64,000 nt of DNA from Phymatolithon calcareum (lineage: Eukaryota; Rhodophyta; Florideophyceae; Hapalidiales). Location of the stretch: assembly GCA_977006965.1 (NCBI GenBank), contig OZ345368.1, positions 1,736,001 through 1,800,000 of the forward strand, read 5' to 3'. Below, piece by piece: positions 10,707 to 21,179 of this stretch. The position numbers were made by a program, and so were the translations under genes. Numbering within the stretch: the first letter of the stretch is position 1; each line of letters starts with the position of its first letter. The notes beneath the pieces were generated by a model. It searched no databases. It was not told the origin of the DNA and saw only the letters and a list, made by a program, of their open reading frames with translations.

Positions 10707-11238
10707 AGCCGTGAGGTTGAATTTCAGAAAGAGAAGCAAGAAAACCTCCAGAATGCTGAGTTTACTCCCGGATCACTGTTCGCTCCTAAGCATTCCGAAT
10801 TTGACAAAGCAGTCATGCAGTCTTGAACCTGCTTTAGTCGACTTCGGAACCTCTATGACTGAGACTCTGCTTTGGAGGCTGTCAACGTACAGCATGTGAT
10901 TGAAGCGTTGGTACAAACCAGCTTCTAAGCAAGAAGAGCGAGGCCTGAGCATTGACATTTACAACAAGCAAACCGCAAAAATGAAGTCAAGCTTGTCATG
11001 GACTTGTCAGTACAGTATTCTGAGGTTCTCAGCTGATATGGCGTAGGAAATATCGGACTCACTTCAGCACCACTTATAGACGGGCTCACGTGAGGAATTT
11101 AAGCAGTGTTTGTTAGACTAGATAATAACACGGTGGGGGAGATGGGTTCGAATTTATTCTGGTAATTGGATACACTTCATTGTTAACCTACTTGACAAAC
11201 ATTAGGTTCAGAAAATCTGTTCAGCACAGCTCTCCTGA
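10707..11238. other. intergenic
   Basis: No recognised gene or repeat. The last 100 bp or so may belong to the LINE remnant that follows. Confidence 0.4.
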
Positions 11239-11650
11239 ATGTTGCGTCCGTATCGATGGCCCAAACATTGTGTCCACCACAATCTGCCTTGCAGGTTTAC
11301 TCCGCGCGCCAAGTCAACTTCGACAAATTTGTGGACCATTGGCAAGTTGAAAATTAACCTGAACTTATTTCACCATGGACACATCGAGGATGAACCGCTA
11401 CTCTATGACCCAGTGTGCAAGATGTGCCCGCATGGCGTCATGGAGACAGTGGAGCACCTAATTATACGCTGTTCTGGTCGGGCTGCCTCTAGACGGCAAT
11501 TCATCGGAAGAGTGCGAGGCAAAACGGTTGAAGATCTGTGCAGGGAGAGACCCGTAGAAATACTCCAATATTTGAACAATGAGAACTTGCTCTAGGGTAA
11601 GTTCTGGCGTTGAATTAGCGCCTTCTGCAATAAAGAAAGAAAGAAAGAAC
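11239..11650 (+). mobile_element. 3' end of a LINE-type retrotransposon with C-terminal zinc-knuckle, (GAAA)n tail
   Basis: The ORF 11239-11595 (118 aa) ends with CKMCPHGVMETVEHLIIRC, a C-x2-C...H-x4-C zinc-binding cluster typical of the C terminus of non-LTR retrotransposon polyproteins after reverse transcriptase and RNase H. It continues LQYLNNENLL, stop. The non-coding tail ends in CAATAAA followed by repeated GAAA at about 11627-11650. The copy at 42200-42981 has the same zinc cluster, ending and tail. The reverse transcriptase and RNase H portions are absent here, so it is 5'-truncated. Confidence 0.7.
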
Positions 11651-11764
11651 CTGAACTTAGTTTCGCCAGGGAGTTGCAGCCGAGCGCTTCCATCCGGGAC
11701 TTTAGCACATCACAATCGGCCGCAGTGCAGACTCGATTGAGTCCCGCACTGCACAAGACCGTTG

Positions 11765-13072
11765 TCACTGAGGCACCATCAGCGCCTTTGTCACTTGAGT
11801 CGAAATCCATTCCTTGATTTCAGCTTCGCACAAACCCCATCGCTTTCGTACATGGCCAGTCCCTTTTTCACAACCCTGCGATATTCGCTTTTCTGCTGCC
11901 AAGGAAAAGTACGCGGCCATCGCAAAAACAACAAATCCCGCAATCTTCAGCGAGAGTAACACGATTACCAACACGTCCTCGGCGATTTGCACGACCCAAA
12001 GAAGGGAAACGGGAAAGCGGTCGTCGTACGGCGTGATAACGATACGCGCATCATATCTCAGTCTTGTCAATTCCGATATCTTCAAATTGTTTACTAGACG
12101 CACATCGTTCGTGCACGTCCACTCTGCTGCGCAAATCCGCTTCATCGATGTCCACGCCCCATCAACAATGATGGCATGATTCGGAGTGGCACAAAACCCG
12201 CGATAGCATAACACCGCGCGCCGCAAGTGACTCCTGTGTTGCATCGCATATCCCTTCAGATGTTCCACGGCGACGCAGCCTTCGTTGAGCCTCGTTTGCG
12301 GCGAAGGCGTCGGAGAACTGATCGGTACCGCCGGCGGACCAGAAGCCGTGGCGGATGACGGGGACGGCAGAGGTGACGCAGCCGACGGTACGGGTACCAG
12401 AGACTGCTGCTCAACAACCTCATCAACGTCGAGCGCTGCGTCAGTCAAGTCCAACTGGAATGGTCGGGACGGTCCAGGAGACGGTACAAAGCTGGCGCGT
12501 GCTGCAGCGGGCGAAGCTGTGGAATCGTTCTTGTCACATCCGCGCATTGAAATAAGGCTCCGGCCGCCGGGAATGCGCTTAAAGATGCGAACATTGCGAC
12601 CGGACGGAACATCATAGAAGCAATGCGTCATGGGCAGAATTGATCGCAGCTTGGCATCGAGGTTTGTGTACCCCTCTGCCCCGTAGCGTGCAATGAAGGT
12701 GGCACTCAATCGATTGAGCTTGAGATGGAAGGTCGGAATGCGTAATGAATCCAGTGGAAGTGTGGATAATTCGGTTAGCAATTCTGTGAAGTTTGAAATG
12801 TCAGGGTCATTCAACGGAGGGTGACCGCGTGCAGATGGCGAGCACAGACATTGTGCGACGGATTTGGAGCGTCCGGAAAAGCGTGATGAATTGGCGGTGA
12901 TGATTATGGCGGGCTTGTCGGCATGTGCCTCCCAAAAGGAGGCAGGTGCAAACTCAGTGTCATTGTATGTCTGAGCGGACACGCGCGTGGAGAGGTACAG
13001 CAGAGCAGAGAGGAACAGGAACCGAAGGCAAGAGAGAGGCATTGGGATCGGAAGTGATACGCTGGTGTGCAA
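11765..13072 (-). CDS. secretory single-pass membrane protein, unknown function
   Basis: This is a 435-aa intact ORF. An N-terminal signal peptide (about residues 1-34, hydrophobic core LRFLFLSALLYLS, likely cut after RVSA) is followed by a luminal or extracellular part of about 330 residues with N-glycosylation sites (NDT, NSS, NFT), Cys residues and a Ser/Pro-rich linker at roughly 200-265. One strong transmembrane helix lies near residues 365-392 (VLVIVLLSLKIAGFVVFAMAAY). A cytoplasmic tail of about 40 mostly charged residues follows. The topology is type I. No family is recognised. A second Met at residue 11 would also give a good signal peptide. It lies alone, between a LINE remnant and a small membrane ORF on the same strand. 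ORF length and topology make it a convincing host gene. Confidence 0.65.
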   Translation of the reverse strand: MHTSVSLPIPMPLSCLRFLFLSALLYLSTRVSAQTYNDTEFAPASFWEAHADKPAIIITANSSRFSGRSKSVAQCLCSPSARGHPPLNDPDISNFTELLTELSTLPLDSLRIPTFHLKLNRLSATFIARYGAEGYTNLDAKLRSILPMTHCFYDVPSGRNVRIFKRIPGGRSLISMRGCDKNDSTASPAAARASFVPSPGPSRPFQLDLTDAALDVDEVVEQQSLVPVPSAASPLPSPSSATASGPPAVPISSPTPSPQTRLNEGCVAVEHLKGYAMQHRSHLRRAVLCYRGFCATPNHAIIVDGAWTSMKRICAAEWTCTNDVRLVNNLKISELTRLRYDARIVITPYDDRFPVSLLWVVQIAEDVLVIVLLSLKIAGFVVFAMAAYFSLAAEKRISQGCEKGTGHVRKRWGLCEAEIKEWISTQVTKALMVPQ

Positions 13073-13375
13073 GCAGTGCGGTCAGATCTGGCCGGCGCAC
13101 CGACGGAGAAGGGTGGAGGACGCGTCGGCGTTAAGTTGAAAAAACACAGAAAAGAAAATTTGATGTGTAGGGGCGCTCAAACATGAGACGGCCTTTGTTG
13201 CACGCGGAGAAAGTCGGCTGAAGACCACATTATGGGTCCAGTTAACTGTCGCAAAAATGAACACGGGCTGAAGTCAACAAACATATAAGGGTGGGCATGC
13301 ATGCGTCATTGCGATGAGTCGGATGGGACATTAGAAAATTGTGTGGATTACACCAGCGTGAAGATGGTATGAGTG

Positions 13376-13765
13376 CTAGTCACGTACGATGCGTGGAATA
13401 AGGACATTGACAAACAAACCTGTAAAAGCAACCAACTTGAAGAGCAAAACCAAGAGAACCCCGAGTTTATGCCGCGGCATGTGCACCAGCAGCAATTGCT
13501 TGTCTACACGCACGCACCTGTGAATAACCGAGCCGGAAGAATAGGGAAGTAGTGGAATTGCGAAGGAACCATACCACCAACACGTAGTCACGAGAATCAC
13601 CAGTGTAATCCAATAATCCGTTCTCCTTCCCATGGCCATGGACAAAAGTCTAATAGGAGCACGGAATGGACTGGACTTTTGATCCTGATGACTGGGCAGT
13701 AGCGCATTTGAACAGTCACAGCCTTTAGGGTCAGAACGTGTAAGTGCAGCCTGCCCGCTCATCAC
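13376..13765 (-). CDS. possible small membrane protein
   Basis: This 129-aa ORF has two predicted hydrophobic helices: about residues 52-75 (ITLVILVTTCWWYGSFAIPLL) and 100-124 (LGVLLVLLFKLVAFTGLFVNV). The N-terminal part is polar with no signal peptide, and Met 43 or 45 are alternative starts just before the first helix. No family is recognised. It lies upstream, on the same strand, of the secreted membrane protein at 11765-13072. It could be a separate small gene or an exon. Hydrophobicity is the only support. Confidence 0.3.
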   Translation of the reverse strand: MMSGQAALTRSDPKGCDCSNALLPSHQDQKSSPFRAPIRLLSMAMGRRTDYWITLVILVTTCWWYGSFAIPLLPYSSGSVIHRCVRVDKQLLLVHMPRHKLGVLLVLLFKLVAFTGLFVNVLIPRIVRD

Positions 13766-14704
13766 GGAAGGTGATCGACAACTTGGGCTTGCTGAACTGG
13801 CGGAACGAACGAAAGAATGACCAGAGTGGGGATGTTCTTTAACTTGATGTGGTCGACGTTAGCAGTCTGCAAAGCTGGACGATCTCAAACTGCACAGCAT
13901 AAGAGCGAGGTACGATTGCCAGCAGTGACCGGTACAGTCTCACCGGCAGAGATCGAAGGGTCATGTTCGTTGTCCGCAGTGTTTGGCACCCCCGCACCAC
14001 AAGCACTTTCGGCGGATACCGGGAGTTCGGACTTAGGAAGTTAGCGGCAAATGCGGATCGTTCGAGAAAGTTGTGCGAACATCTGGACCGCGCCCCGAGC
14101 CTGAGCTGTCAAGGCAATCAAGATGTTGGATACTGTATCTCATGACCATTGTCCAAATATTGGCTCGCCTTCCGTGGATGCCACTGTTGGAAGTATGGGC
14201 AAGAATCGAACACATTTCACTGTCTTTCTCCAGCCCAGACGCACCTGTGTGTTAGTGGCGAATAACGCAGCATGCATGAGGATTTCGTGTGTAGAGTATC
14301 ATCTTTCGAAAGACGCTAATCGATATCGATTTTGGGAAGATGCTTTGTTCGCTTTGCTTTTACACGTTTCTCGGATTTCGCAACGCAACAGCTCTGGTCA
14401 AGGGTGTCGATAAAATAATCATTGAACCACTGTAGAGCCGTTTGTATTGCCATATCGCTCACAATTACAGCATGTAGAGTCGCCATCGCATCTGCAAGTG
14501 CAAAAGCAAAATTAGAGCAGCACAACTCGAAATGATGAAACGCCCAACAAGGTCTGCAAAACGTTTCTGCCCATCAACGAAATGTGGAGAACCACGGCAT
14601 GCATGCCGACGAAGACATAAAGTGGAAAAACAAATTGTCCACAAAACTGTGAAAGATGGTGACGTTCCTTCCGCCACCTTCATATTCGTGCAACTGCGGA
14701 AAAA

Positions 14705-15397
14705 TTAGATCCCGCTCACAATTTCTTCAAGTTCACGCATCGCAGTACCGGGAGAAGGAAGTGGACCAGGTGACGGGAGCGGTGGAAGTCCCGAAAACGA
14801 GGCCGAAAGCGAAGCCGACAACGGCATGGAAGCGGAAAGCGGCATCGTAAGCTGCATACCCGCCAGTTGCGGCGGCCCACTGGTCGGTACAGACTGAACG
14901 TCCCGCACAGGCACCGAAAGTGCCCCGATTGCCTCCTTCAGACGCGAGCGCGCTTCCTCGGCCGCGGCCACCAACTTGACCGCGGCGTCGCGCCTTGAGA
15001 CAGCTTGTTTCTCCAACAATCGTACAATATCACGACGAGCCTGTGTGGGCCGCAGAAGATTGATGATGTGCTGCATGTTGATGAAAGTGTCCTCGATGGC
15101 CTTGCTCAATTTCTCGGCCTCTGTCGAATCCACATCTACGAGGCTGCGCAGAAGGGACACAAACAGAGCTAGCAGTTTCTTATTAAGCGCGCGCAGGGCA
15201 GCGCATGGCGAATCGTCGGGGTTGTAGAGCAGGGCACGACCGGAGCCTTCGAGACTTGGTGGGCGGTCGTCGACAGAGTACACCTGGCCGAACATGGCGT
15301 AGGTGTCTGTCGGCGGGGTGGGTGGAGTGCGACTGCCGTAGTAGCGCGCGGGCGGCAGCGGGTATTGTGATACGACGGCACGTACTCCGGGGTCCAT
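14705..15397 (-). CDS. MED7: Mediator complex subunit 7, copy A
   Basis: This 230-aa intact ORF follows the MED7 pattern: near the N terminus YPLPPARYYGS, then DTYAMFGQ, then the central helical block RALNKKLLALFVSLLRSLV and DTFINMQHIINLLRPTQARR, followed by LLEKQAVSRRDAA. In the family these are the proline-rich docking segment, the LKKLNKSLL-type helix that contacts MED21, and the INMHHLINEYRPHQAR signature. The C-terminal third is a Ser/Pro/Leu low-complexity tail. MED7 is a core subunit of the middle module of Mediator, bridging activators and RNA polymerase II in the nucleus. The start at 15397 fits the family's short N terminus. A near-identical paralogue lies 2.9 kb away in the same orientation. 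Both are open, so which one is expressed cannot be told. Confidence 0.85.
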   Translation of the reverse strand: MDPGVRAVVSQYPLPPARYYGSRTPPTPPTDTYAMFGQVYSVDDRPPSLEGSGRALLYNPDDSPCAALRALNKKLLALFVSLLRSLVDVDSTEAEKLSKAIEDTFINMQHIINLLRPTQARRDIVRLLEKQAVSRRDAAVKLVAAAEEARSRLKEAIGALSVPVRDVQSVPTSGPPQLAGMQLTMPLSASMPLSASLSASFSGLPPLPSPGPLPSPGTAMRELEEIVSGI

Positions 15398-15586
15398 GTT
15401 TGAATCACGATACCTACCTTTGGAATTGTTGTTCGGCCTCTTCCTATACAGTAGAGGCTGAAGACATCAAGTTTTGGCGCAAACCTTCCGCTCTTAATTG
15501 ATGAGGTCTGGTCCGGAAAAGAATTTGAAAGTTATCACAAACATTTGAAATTTTATTAAACTATGTTTTATTTAAAAAATAGTTTT

Positions 15587-15654
15587 ATGCCAGCTATTTT
15601 TAAATAAAAATTATTTTTATTAAAATAAAAAATGTATTTAAAAATAGCTGGCAT
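15587..15654. repeat. AT-rich perfect inverted repeat, MITE-like
   Basis: The arms 15587-15606 and 15635-15654 are perfect 20-bp inverted copies reading atgccagctatttttaaata, around an AT-only spacer. In unit B the corresponding place (about 18511-18532) has a single arm-like tract ending in tagctggcat. This suggests an insertion in A or an excision footprint in B. Confidence 0.7.
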
Positions 15655-16170
15655 TCATACCATTCTTTACAGTCGTCTTGTCGAACGACATTGAACAGAG
15701 AATCGAAAGAAGTACAGTTGCGAGCGCAAGCCTGCTGTGAATGCGCGATCTCCGAGCTATTTCGTTCACTCTTATGCTCCTGCGGGAGAGCTGTATTGGT
15801 GACCCTGCCTAAGAGCAGCAGCGGCGGGTGGTGTTTTGAAGGCAGAACTGCGGCACAACGTCTGAGCGGTTAATAATACCTGTTTCGAAGATATCTCCTC
15901 GTGGAGTGAGAGAAAAAGGAGAACTGGCTCATGCATTACAGGAGCCACACGAATGCAAGAAACTTTTGAGCTGTTTCTCGAAGGCGTACCTATTTGCGAG
16001 AGATATTTTTGGTCGCACGCGAAATTGTTCACTCACGGCGGAATGTCGAGAACATTGCGCCGCTATTTCGGACTTCAATTGAAATCAATGAAAACAGTTT
16101 GGGACTTTGCTCTATCCAAGACACTGCGCGGTTTACTAGATCATCTCTTAAGTGTGCGGTTGATGCATGA

Positions 16171-16705
16171 AGCATCAACCGCACACTTAGGGCAACTGCA
16201 CTCAACCAGTCCAAGTGCCTCAAGAAATATGAAGATCTGCAGCAAGCTCTCGATAAAGCGGAGGAGGGCTCAGTCTCAAAGAAAGGGCGACGAAAAGAAA
16301 TAATTGAGTTATGGGCAAAGGAAGAAGAGGGCAGATCACTCGAAATACCAACTGATTCGAACAATCTACCGGTGGTTCTCCGCGTAAGAGAAAGGTCGAC
16401 ACGGTTGCGATGCCTATGGCTGATATTCAACAGAGCACCTCTTTGGAGAAAATCAGTACTAGGTGCATACTTTGGTGTCACAGCCGTGATTGAGCTGGTT
16501 GCGCTCCAACGCACTCTATCGTCATCCAAGATTAGTCCTGAAATTGAACATGAATGTAAGCGACTCACTAGAGCACTTGTTGGGAGAGAAATACGAATCA
16601 AGGATATACTGAATAGTCAAACTACGTTAGCTTAGAAAATCGTGCAAAAGCGACCCTGTTGCTCTTGAAGAGAGGCCTTGGGAGCTTTTAAAATAAATCA
16701 ACACA
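16171..16705 (+). pseudogene. coding remnant of an unknown repeat family (REIIEIW family), best copy
   Basis: 155 codons are open from 16171 to the TAG at 16633. Blocks seen are CLKKYEDLQQALDKAEEG, GRRKEIIELWAKEEEGRS, LIFNRAPLWRKSVLGAYFG and LTRALVGREIRIKDIL. Matching blocks recur at 22638-22844 (FFGISSLIELFALQ), at 31880-32116 (NRRREIIEIWTQEENGRS) and at 32260-32460 (RLIFNRAPLWSKS). After the stop, a tail with ggagcttttaaaataaatca is also shared (30955, 32520). This is therefore the 3' part of a multi-copy element whose class I cannot name. It fills the gap between the two MED7 duplication units. Confidence 0.6.
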
Positions 16706-16868
16706 TAACCCCCATTCTGCTGGCATGGACCCGATCCGTTTTCCCATCCACCATGCTTGTCACATCGTAGACTGATTCGCTGACAATCGTAGTCACTCGC
16801 TTAGGACCGATCCATTTGAACTGCAGTTCGTGCTTCTTCTTCTTGCCGTCCGGAACACATACAACCAC
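16703..16868 (-). mobile_element. Ty3/gypsy retrotransposon scrap (integrase C-terminal region)
   Basis: The minus strand reads DFVVVCVPDGKKKKHELQF then KWIGPKRVTTIVSESVYDV then TSMVDGKTDRVHASRM, without interruption. This is the pattern of the region after the integrase core of Ty3/gypsy polyproteins (V-V/L-P-DGKK...WxGPxRV...VY-V...VHASRL). About 55 codons survive. A more decayed relative lies at 45935-46005. No LTR or other domain adjoins it. Confidence 0.7.
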
Positions 16869-16907
16869 AAAATCTCTTCATGTGCACAATGAATCCGCAA
16901 AGCAGTC

Positions 16908-19116
16908 AAGCGTCATGTCCGTCGTCCGAAGAGTTTGGCACCCCCGCACTGCAAACACTTTCAGCGGATACAGGGCGTTCAGCCTTTTAGAAAGTTGGCT
17001 GCAAATGCGGATCGTTCGAGAAAGTTGTGCGAACATCTGGACCGCGCCCCGAGCCTGAGCTGTCAAGGCAATCAAGATGTTGGATATATCATGATCATTG
17101 TCCAAATATTGGCTGGCTTTCCGCGGGTGCCACTGTTGGAAGTATGGGCAAGAATCGAACACATTTCACTGTCTTTCTCCGACGCAGACGCACCTGCTTG
17201 TTAGTGGCGAATAGCGCAGTATGCATGAGGATTTCGTGTGTAGAGTATCATCTTTCGAAAGACGCTCATGGATATCGATTTTGGAAGATGCTTTGTTCGA
17301 TTTGTCTTCACACGCAACGCAACAGCTCTGGTCAAGGGTGTCGATAAAATAATCATTGAACCACTGTAGAGCCGTTGTATTGCCATATCGCTCACAACTA
17401 CAGCATGTAGAGTCGCCATCGCATCTGCAAGTGCAAAAGCAAAATTAGAGCAGCACAAGTTGAAACAATGAAATGCCCAACAGGGCCTGCAAAACATTTC
17501 TGCCCATCAACGCAATGCGCAGGACCGCAGCATGCATGCCGACGAAGACATAAAGGAGAAAAACAAATTGTCCACAAAACTGTGAAAGATGGTGACGTTC
17601 CTTCCGCCACTTTCATGTTCGTGCAACTGCGGAAAAATTAGATCCCGCTCACAATTTCTTCAAGTTCACGCATCGCACAGGGAGAAGGAAGTGGACCAGG
17701 TGACGGGAGCGGTGGAAGCGCAGAAGCAGTCAAAAACTGTCCCGAAAACGAGGCCGAAAGTGAAGCCGACAACGGCATGGAAGCGGAAAGCGGCATCGTA
17801 AGCTGCATACCCGCCAATTGCGGCGGCCCACTGGTCGGCACAGACTGAACGTCCCGCACAGGCACCGAAAGTGCCCCGATTGCCTCCTTCAGACGTATGC
17901 GCGCCTCCTCAGCCGCGGCCACCAACTTGACCGCGGCGTCGCGCCTCGAGACAGCTTGTTTCTCCAGCAATCGTACAATATCACGACGAGCTTGTGTGGG
18001 CCGGAGAAGATTGATGATGTGCTGCATGTTGATGAAAGTGTCCTCGATGGCCTTGCTCAATTTCTCGGCCTCTGTCGAATCCACATCTACGAGGCAGCGC
18101 AGGAGGGACACAAACAGAGCTAGCAGTTTCTTATTAAGCGCGCGCAGGGCAGCGCATGGCGAATCGTCGGGGTTGTAGAGCAGGGCACGACCGGAGCCTT
18201 CGAGACTTGGTGGGCGGTCGTCCACGGAGTACACCTGGCCGAACATGGCGTAGGTGTCTGTCGGCGGGGTGGGTGGAGTGCGACTGCCGTAGTAGCGCGC
18301 GGGCGGCAGCGGGTATTGTGATACGACGGCACGTACTCCGGGGTCCATGTTTGAATCACGATACCTACCTTTGGAATGGTTGTTCGGCCTCTTCCTATAC
18401 AGTAGAGGTTGAAGACATCAAGTTTTGGCGCAAACCCTCTGCTCTGTAGTGATGAGGTCTGGTCCGGAAAAGAATTTGAAAGTTATCACAAACATTTGAA
18501 ATTTTATTAAACTATTTTTAAATAGCTGGCATTTTCCAGCTTTCCAGTTCTTCATGGACCACCGAGCAATGCACTACGACATTTACGGGGGTATCATACC
18601 ATTCTTTACTGACGTCTAGTCGAATGACATTGAAAAGAGCATCAAAAGAAGTACCGTTGCGAGCGCAAGCCTGCCGTGAATACGCGATCTCCGAGCTATT
18701 TCATCCACTCTTATGCTCCTGCGGGAGAGCTGTATTGGTGACCCTGCCTAAGAGCAGCAGCGGCGGGTGTGGTTTTGAAGGCAGAACTGCGGCACAACGT
18801 CTGAGCGGTTAATAATACCTGTTTCGAAGATATCTCCTCGTGGAGTGAGAGAAAAAGGAGAACTGGCTCTTGCATTACAAGAGCCACACGAACGCGAGAA
18901 CGGTATGAGCTATTTCTCGAAGGCGTACCTGTTTGCGAGAGCAACGCAATATTTTTGGTCGCACGCGAAATTATTCACTCACGGCGGAATGTCGAGAACA
19001 TTGCGCGGCTATGGAAATCAACGAAATTATTTTTTGGAGTTTGCTCTATCCAAGACACCGCGGGGGTTTACTAGATCATCTCTTAAGTGTGTGGTTGATG
19101 CATGATGCATCAACCA
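16908..19116. repeat. tandem duplication unit B (about 2.2 kb)
   Basis: This is the direct copy of 13958-16183 (see unit A). It ends at a palindrome around 19088-19116 (ggttgatgcat / atgcatcaacc). Small indels distinguish it, including a 7-codon insertion in MED7 and a 60-bp replacement near 18530-18590. Confidence 0.85.
17638..18348 (-). CDS. MED7: Mediator complex subunit 7, copy B
   Basis: This 236-aa intact ORF is nearly identical to copy A (14705-15397): the same YPLPPARYY, AMFGQ, ALNKKLLALF and INMQHIINLLRPTQARR blocks. Differences seen are Ser to Cys in the central helix (SLLRCLVDV), Ser to Ile (EEARIRLKEA), an inserted QFLTASA in the C-terminal low-complexity tail, and a one-residue shorter SPCAMREL end. 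None hits the family signature. The intact frame with few replacements implies a recent duplication or continued constraint. Role as for copy A: middle module of Mediator, nucleus. Confidence 0.85.
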   Translation of the reverse strand: MDPGVRAVVSQYPLPPARYYGSRTPPTPPTDTYAMFGQVYSVDDRPPSLEGSGRALLYNPDDSPCAALRALNKKLLALFVSLLRCLVDVDSTEAEKLSKAIEDTFINMQHIINLLRPTQARRDIVRLLEKQAVSRRDAAVKLVAAAEEARIRLKEAIGALSVPVRDVQSVPTSGPPQLAGMQLTMPLSASMPLSASLSASFSGQFLTASALPPLPSPGPLPSPCAMRELEEIVSGI

Positions 19117-21179
19117 CAAGACCGTCACAAGCTTTACTGAAGACCTGCATTTGAGTCGTTTTGCTTGGCTTATTATAATCTGCAAGAAATGCCCGAGGAC
19201 AAGATTTAGGTCAAAGGTCGTTGGGCTTCACACACATCCGTCGAGTGATCCTTGTCAGCGGGTAGGCCTCAGATCATGACGTTGAATTGTTCTGAACGTC
19301 ATCCGTACATCCTTGTTGAGACCACCGCCGTATCTGATGGTCGGTTAGCCGAGAACATCAAAGAATACTAGAAGAATGACATAATGTGTCAAGATAAACT
19401 ATAATTAAGTGCATCTTTTTCGTCATTGTGGTTTTTCTTCCTTTCATCCTCAGCGTCGGCTAAGAATACGTCCGAAGTCAAATACTTTAGTGAAAACGAA
19501 AGCGAAGGATTGTAGCGCAACGAAAAGTCTCTCAGGTGCAATAATAATTGACAAAGGGAGCTTAAATTAAACAGAAATTCAATCCAATCCTCAGCGTCGG
19601 CCACAAGAGCCATCAACACAGGTGATGCTTTTTTGAGGGATTTATGCCTCTTATTGATTCCTGCTTAGGGCCACATACATTAGAAGTATCAGGGGGATTC
19701 CTAAATGATATTGGCCGAACGTCCTCAACACTAGTAACGAGACCGTGGGGGACAACAGCGGTCTCAGGGGATTGTAGCCGATGCGCATCAGATATCTTGC
19801 AGATACAAGATCTTTTTGACGCGCAAGAAGGCGATCCACGAAAGCATCGCGACCAAAAGAGAGATCAAACTAATTAATAGATCAAGATTGACGACAGGCT
19901 CTACGTTAATACGCAATTCGACAGAAAAGGAGGCCTTTTTTGCAAGTCAGAGTTCCCGAGGACCTTTTCTCGGAAAGGGGAGAAGCAGAAAGCCTAGAGC
20001 CGCCTCCTAGCACAACTAGTACTCTGAAGTTCAAGCGCGGGGACGACCAAAACAAAGCGGAAAAGTTTCAATTTCGAAGCAATTGCTTAAATCTGATCGG
20101 GAACTCTTCTTGTTCACGATGACGAGGAACCCAGGGGTTAGAAGGAAACTATACGACGTCGGAGAGCTTCGTAGTCGACAACATCCAGATCGTTTTAATT
20201 GGTCGAAATTCAAAGATTACGTAATCCGGAGTCCTTCCTCGACGATCCCGTCAAATTTCTTTTTCTGACAGCCTCTCATCCCTCTCCATGACGTCCATGT
20301 GCGTCCTCAATCGCAAAGAATATGGTTTAGGGCTGAGAGCAAAGTACCATAGAAAGAGTAGGAATCAAGGTGCCATTCAATTTCAGCTGGGTATAATAGC
20401 TAGCCGCCTTTCCAATAAACTAGACTTACAGTACTTGGACGTCCATGTGCGACGAATATCTCACAGTTCTGCTTTCCAGTCTCTTCTCTTTCTACTCATA
20501 CGCTTTTGAAAGGAAATCCGTGTCGGTTCTCAAAGGGAGTTTTTCGGAAGTAGCAATTGCCAATACAGCGAAAAAGACCTGGTTCATTTTTGAATTGCGC
20601 CTTCAAATTTTTGTTGCGACAAGAGATATTTTGATCTTGAAGATGTAAGTGTGTGAAATTGAGTGCCTTCCTTGTGACGCACTGCAGGTTGGAGACACTC
20701 TTCTGGAAAATCACTACGATTCCGCTCTGAAATTTTCTTCATGCGGCGTTGCGAAGCTTGACTCTGCATTGATTGAAGCGAATCTGGGTCGCCAAAGGAA
20801 TGGCCTTATTTGAGAGCAAGCTGATAAAGCCAGTAAAATAATATTCTTTGAATACGAGGCTGGGGACCGATACTTCTCCGAAACGCACGAACATGTTTCG
20901 TGACTCAAGTTTTCCGCCACCATCCTCCGTCGGCACTCTTTTACGTAACAATGAGCAACAGTAGTTTTATAACCCACTGATTTCCCTCCCTTAATCGTAC
21001 AAATAGACAGACAGCAGTTGCTCAGTCCCTGGCTACCTTATTGACATCTATAATACAAGCGGATAAGAGCCATATTGTAGCAGTAGTTCAAGTCATACGA
21101 GAAGCAAAATTACCCTTTCCCAATCCCCCTTACAATCCTCCCAAAATGCAGAAAATGTACAAGTGAACCAGCTGAAGAG
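19117..21179. other. intergenic, nothing recognised
   Basis: ORFs up to about 87 codons occur on both strands, without motifs. A short direct repeat ctcagcgtcgg occurs at about 19450 and 19591. No mobile-element signature was found. Confidence 0.4.

Larger units (their letters stand above)
13958..16183. repeat. tandem duplication unit A (about 2.2 kb)
   Basis: This stretch matches 16908-19116 almost throughout, in direct orientation: the same 5' flank starting gtttggcacccccgca, the same MED7 gene, the same 600-bp region on the far side of it, and the same terminal palindrome around ggttgatgcat (here about 16147-16183). The unit outside MED7 has no recognised gene. Unit A alone carries an AT-rich inverted-repeat insert at 15587-15654. 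Confidence 0.85.

Noticed and set aside
11130-11160. tRNA-like T-loop sequence (gggttcgaattt)
   Set aside because: Flanking bases do not form a T-stem or cloverleaf.
16029-16601. 190-aa minus-strand ORF
   Set aside because: It is antisense to the REIIEIW-family coding remnant, whose plus-strand blocks recur elsewhere in the window.
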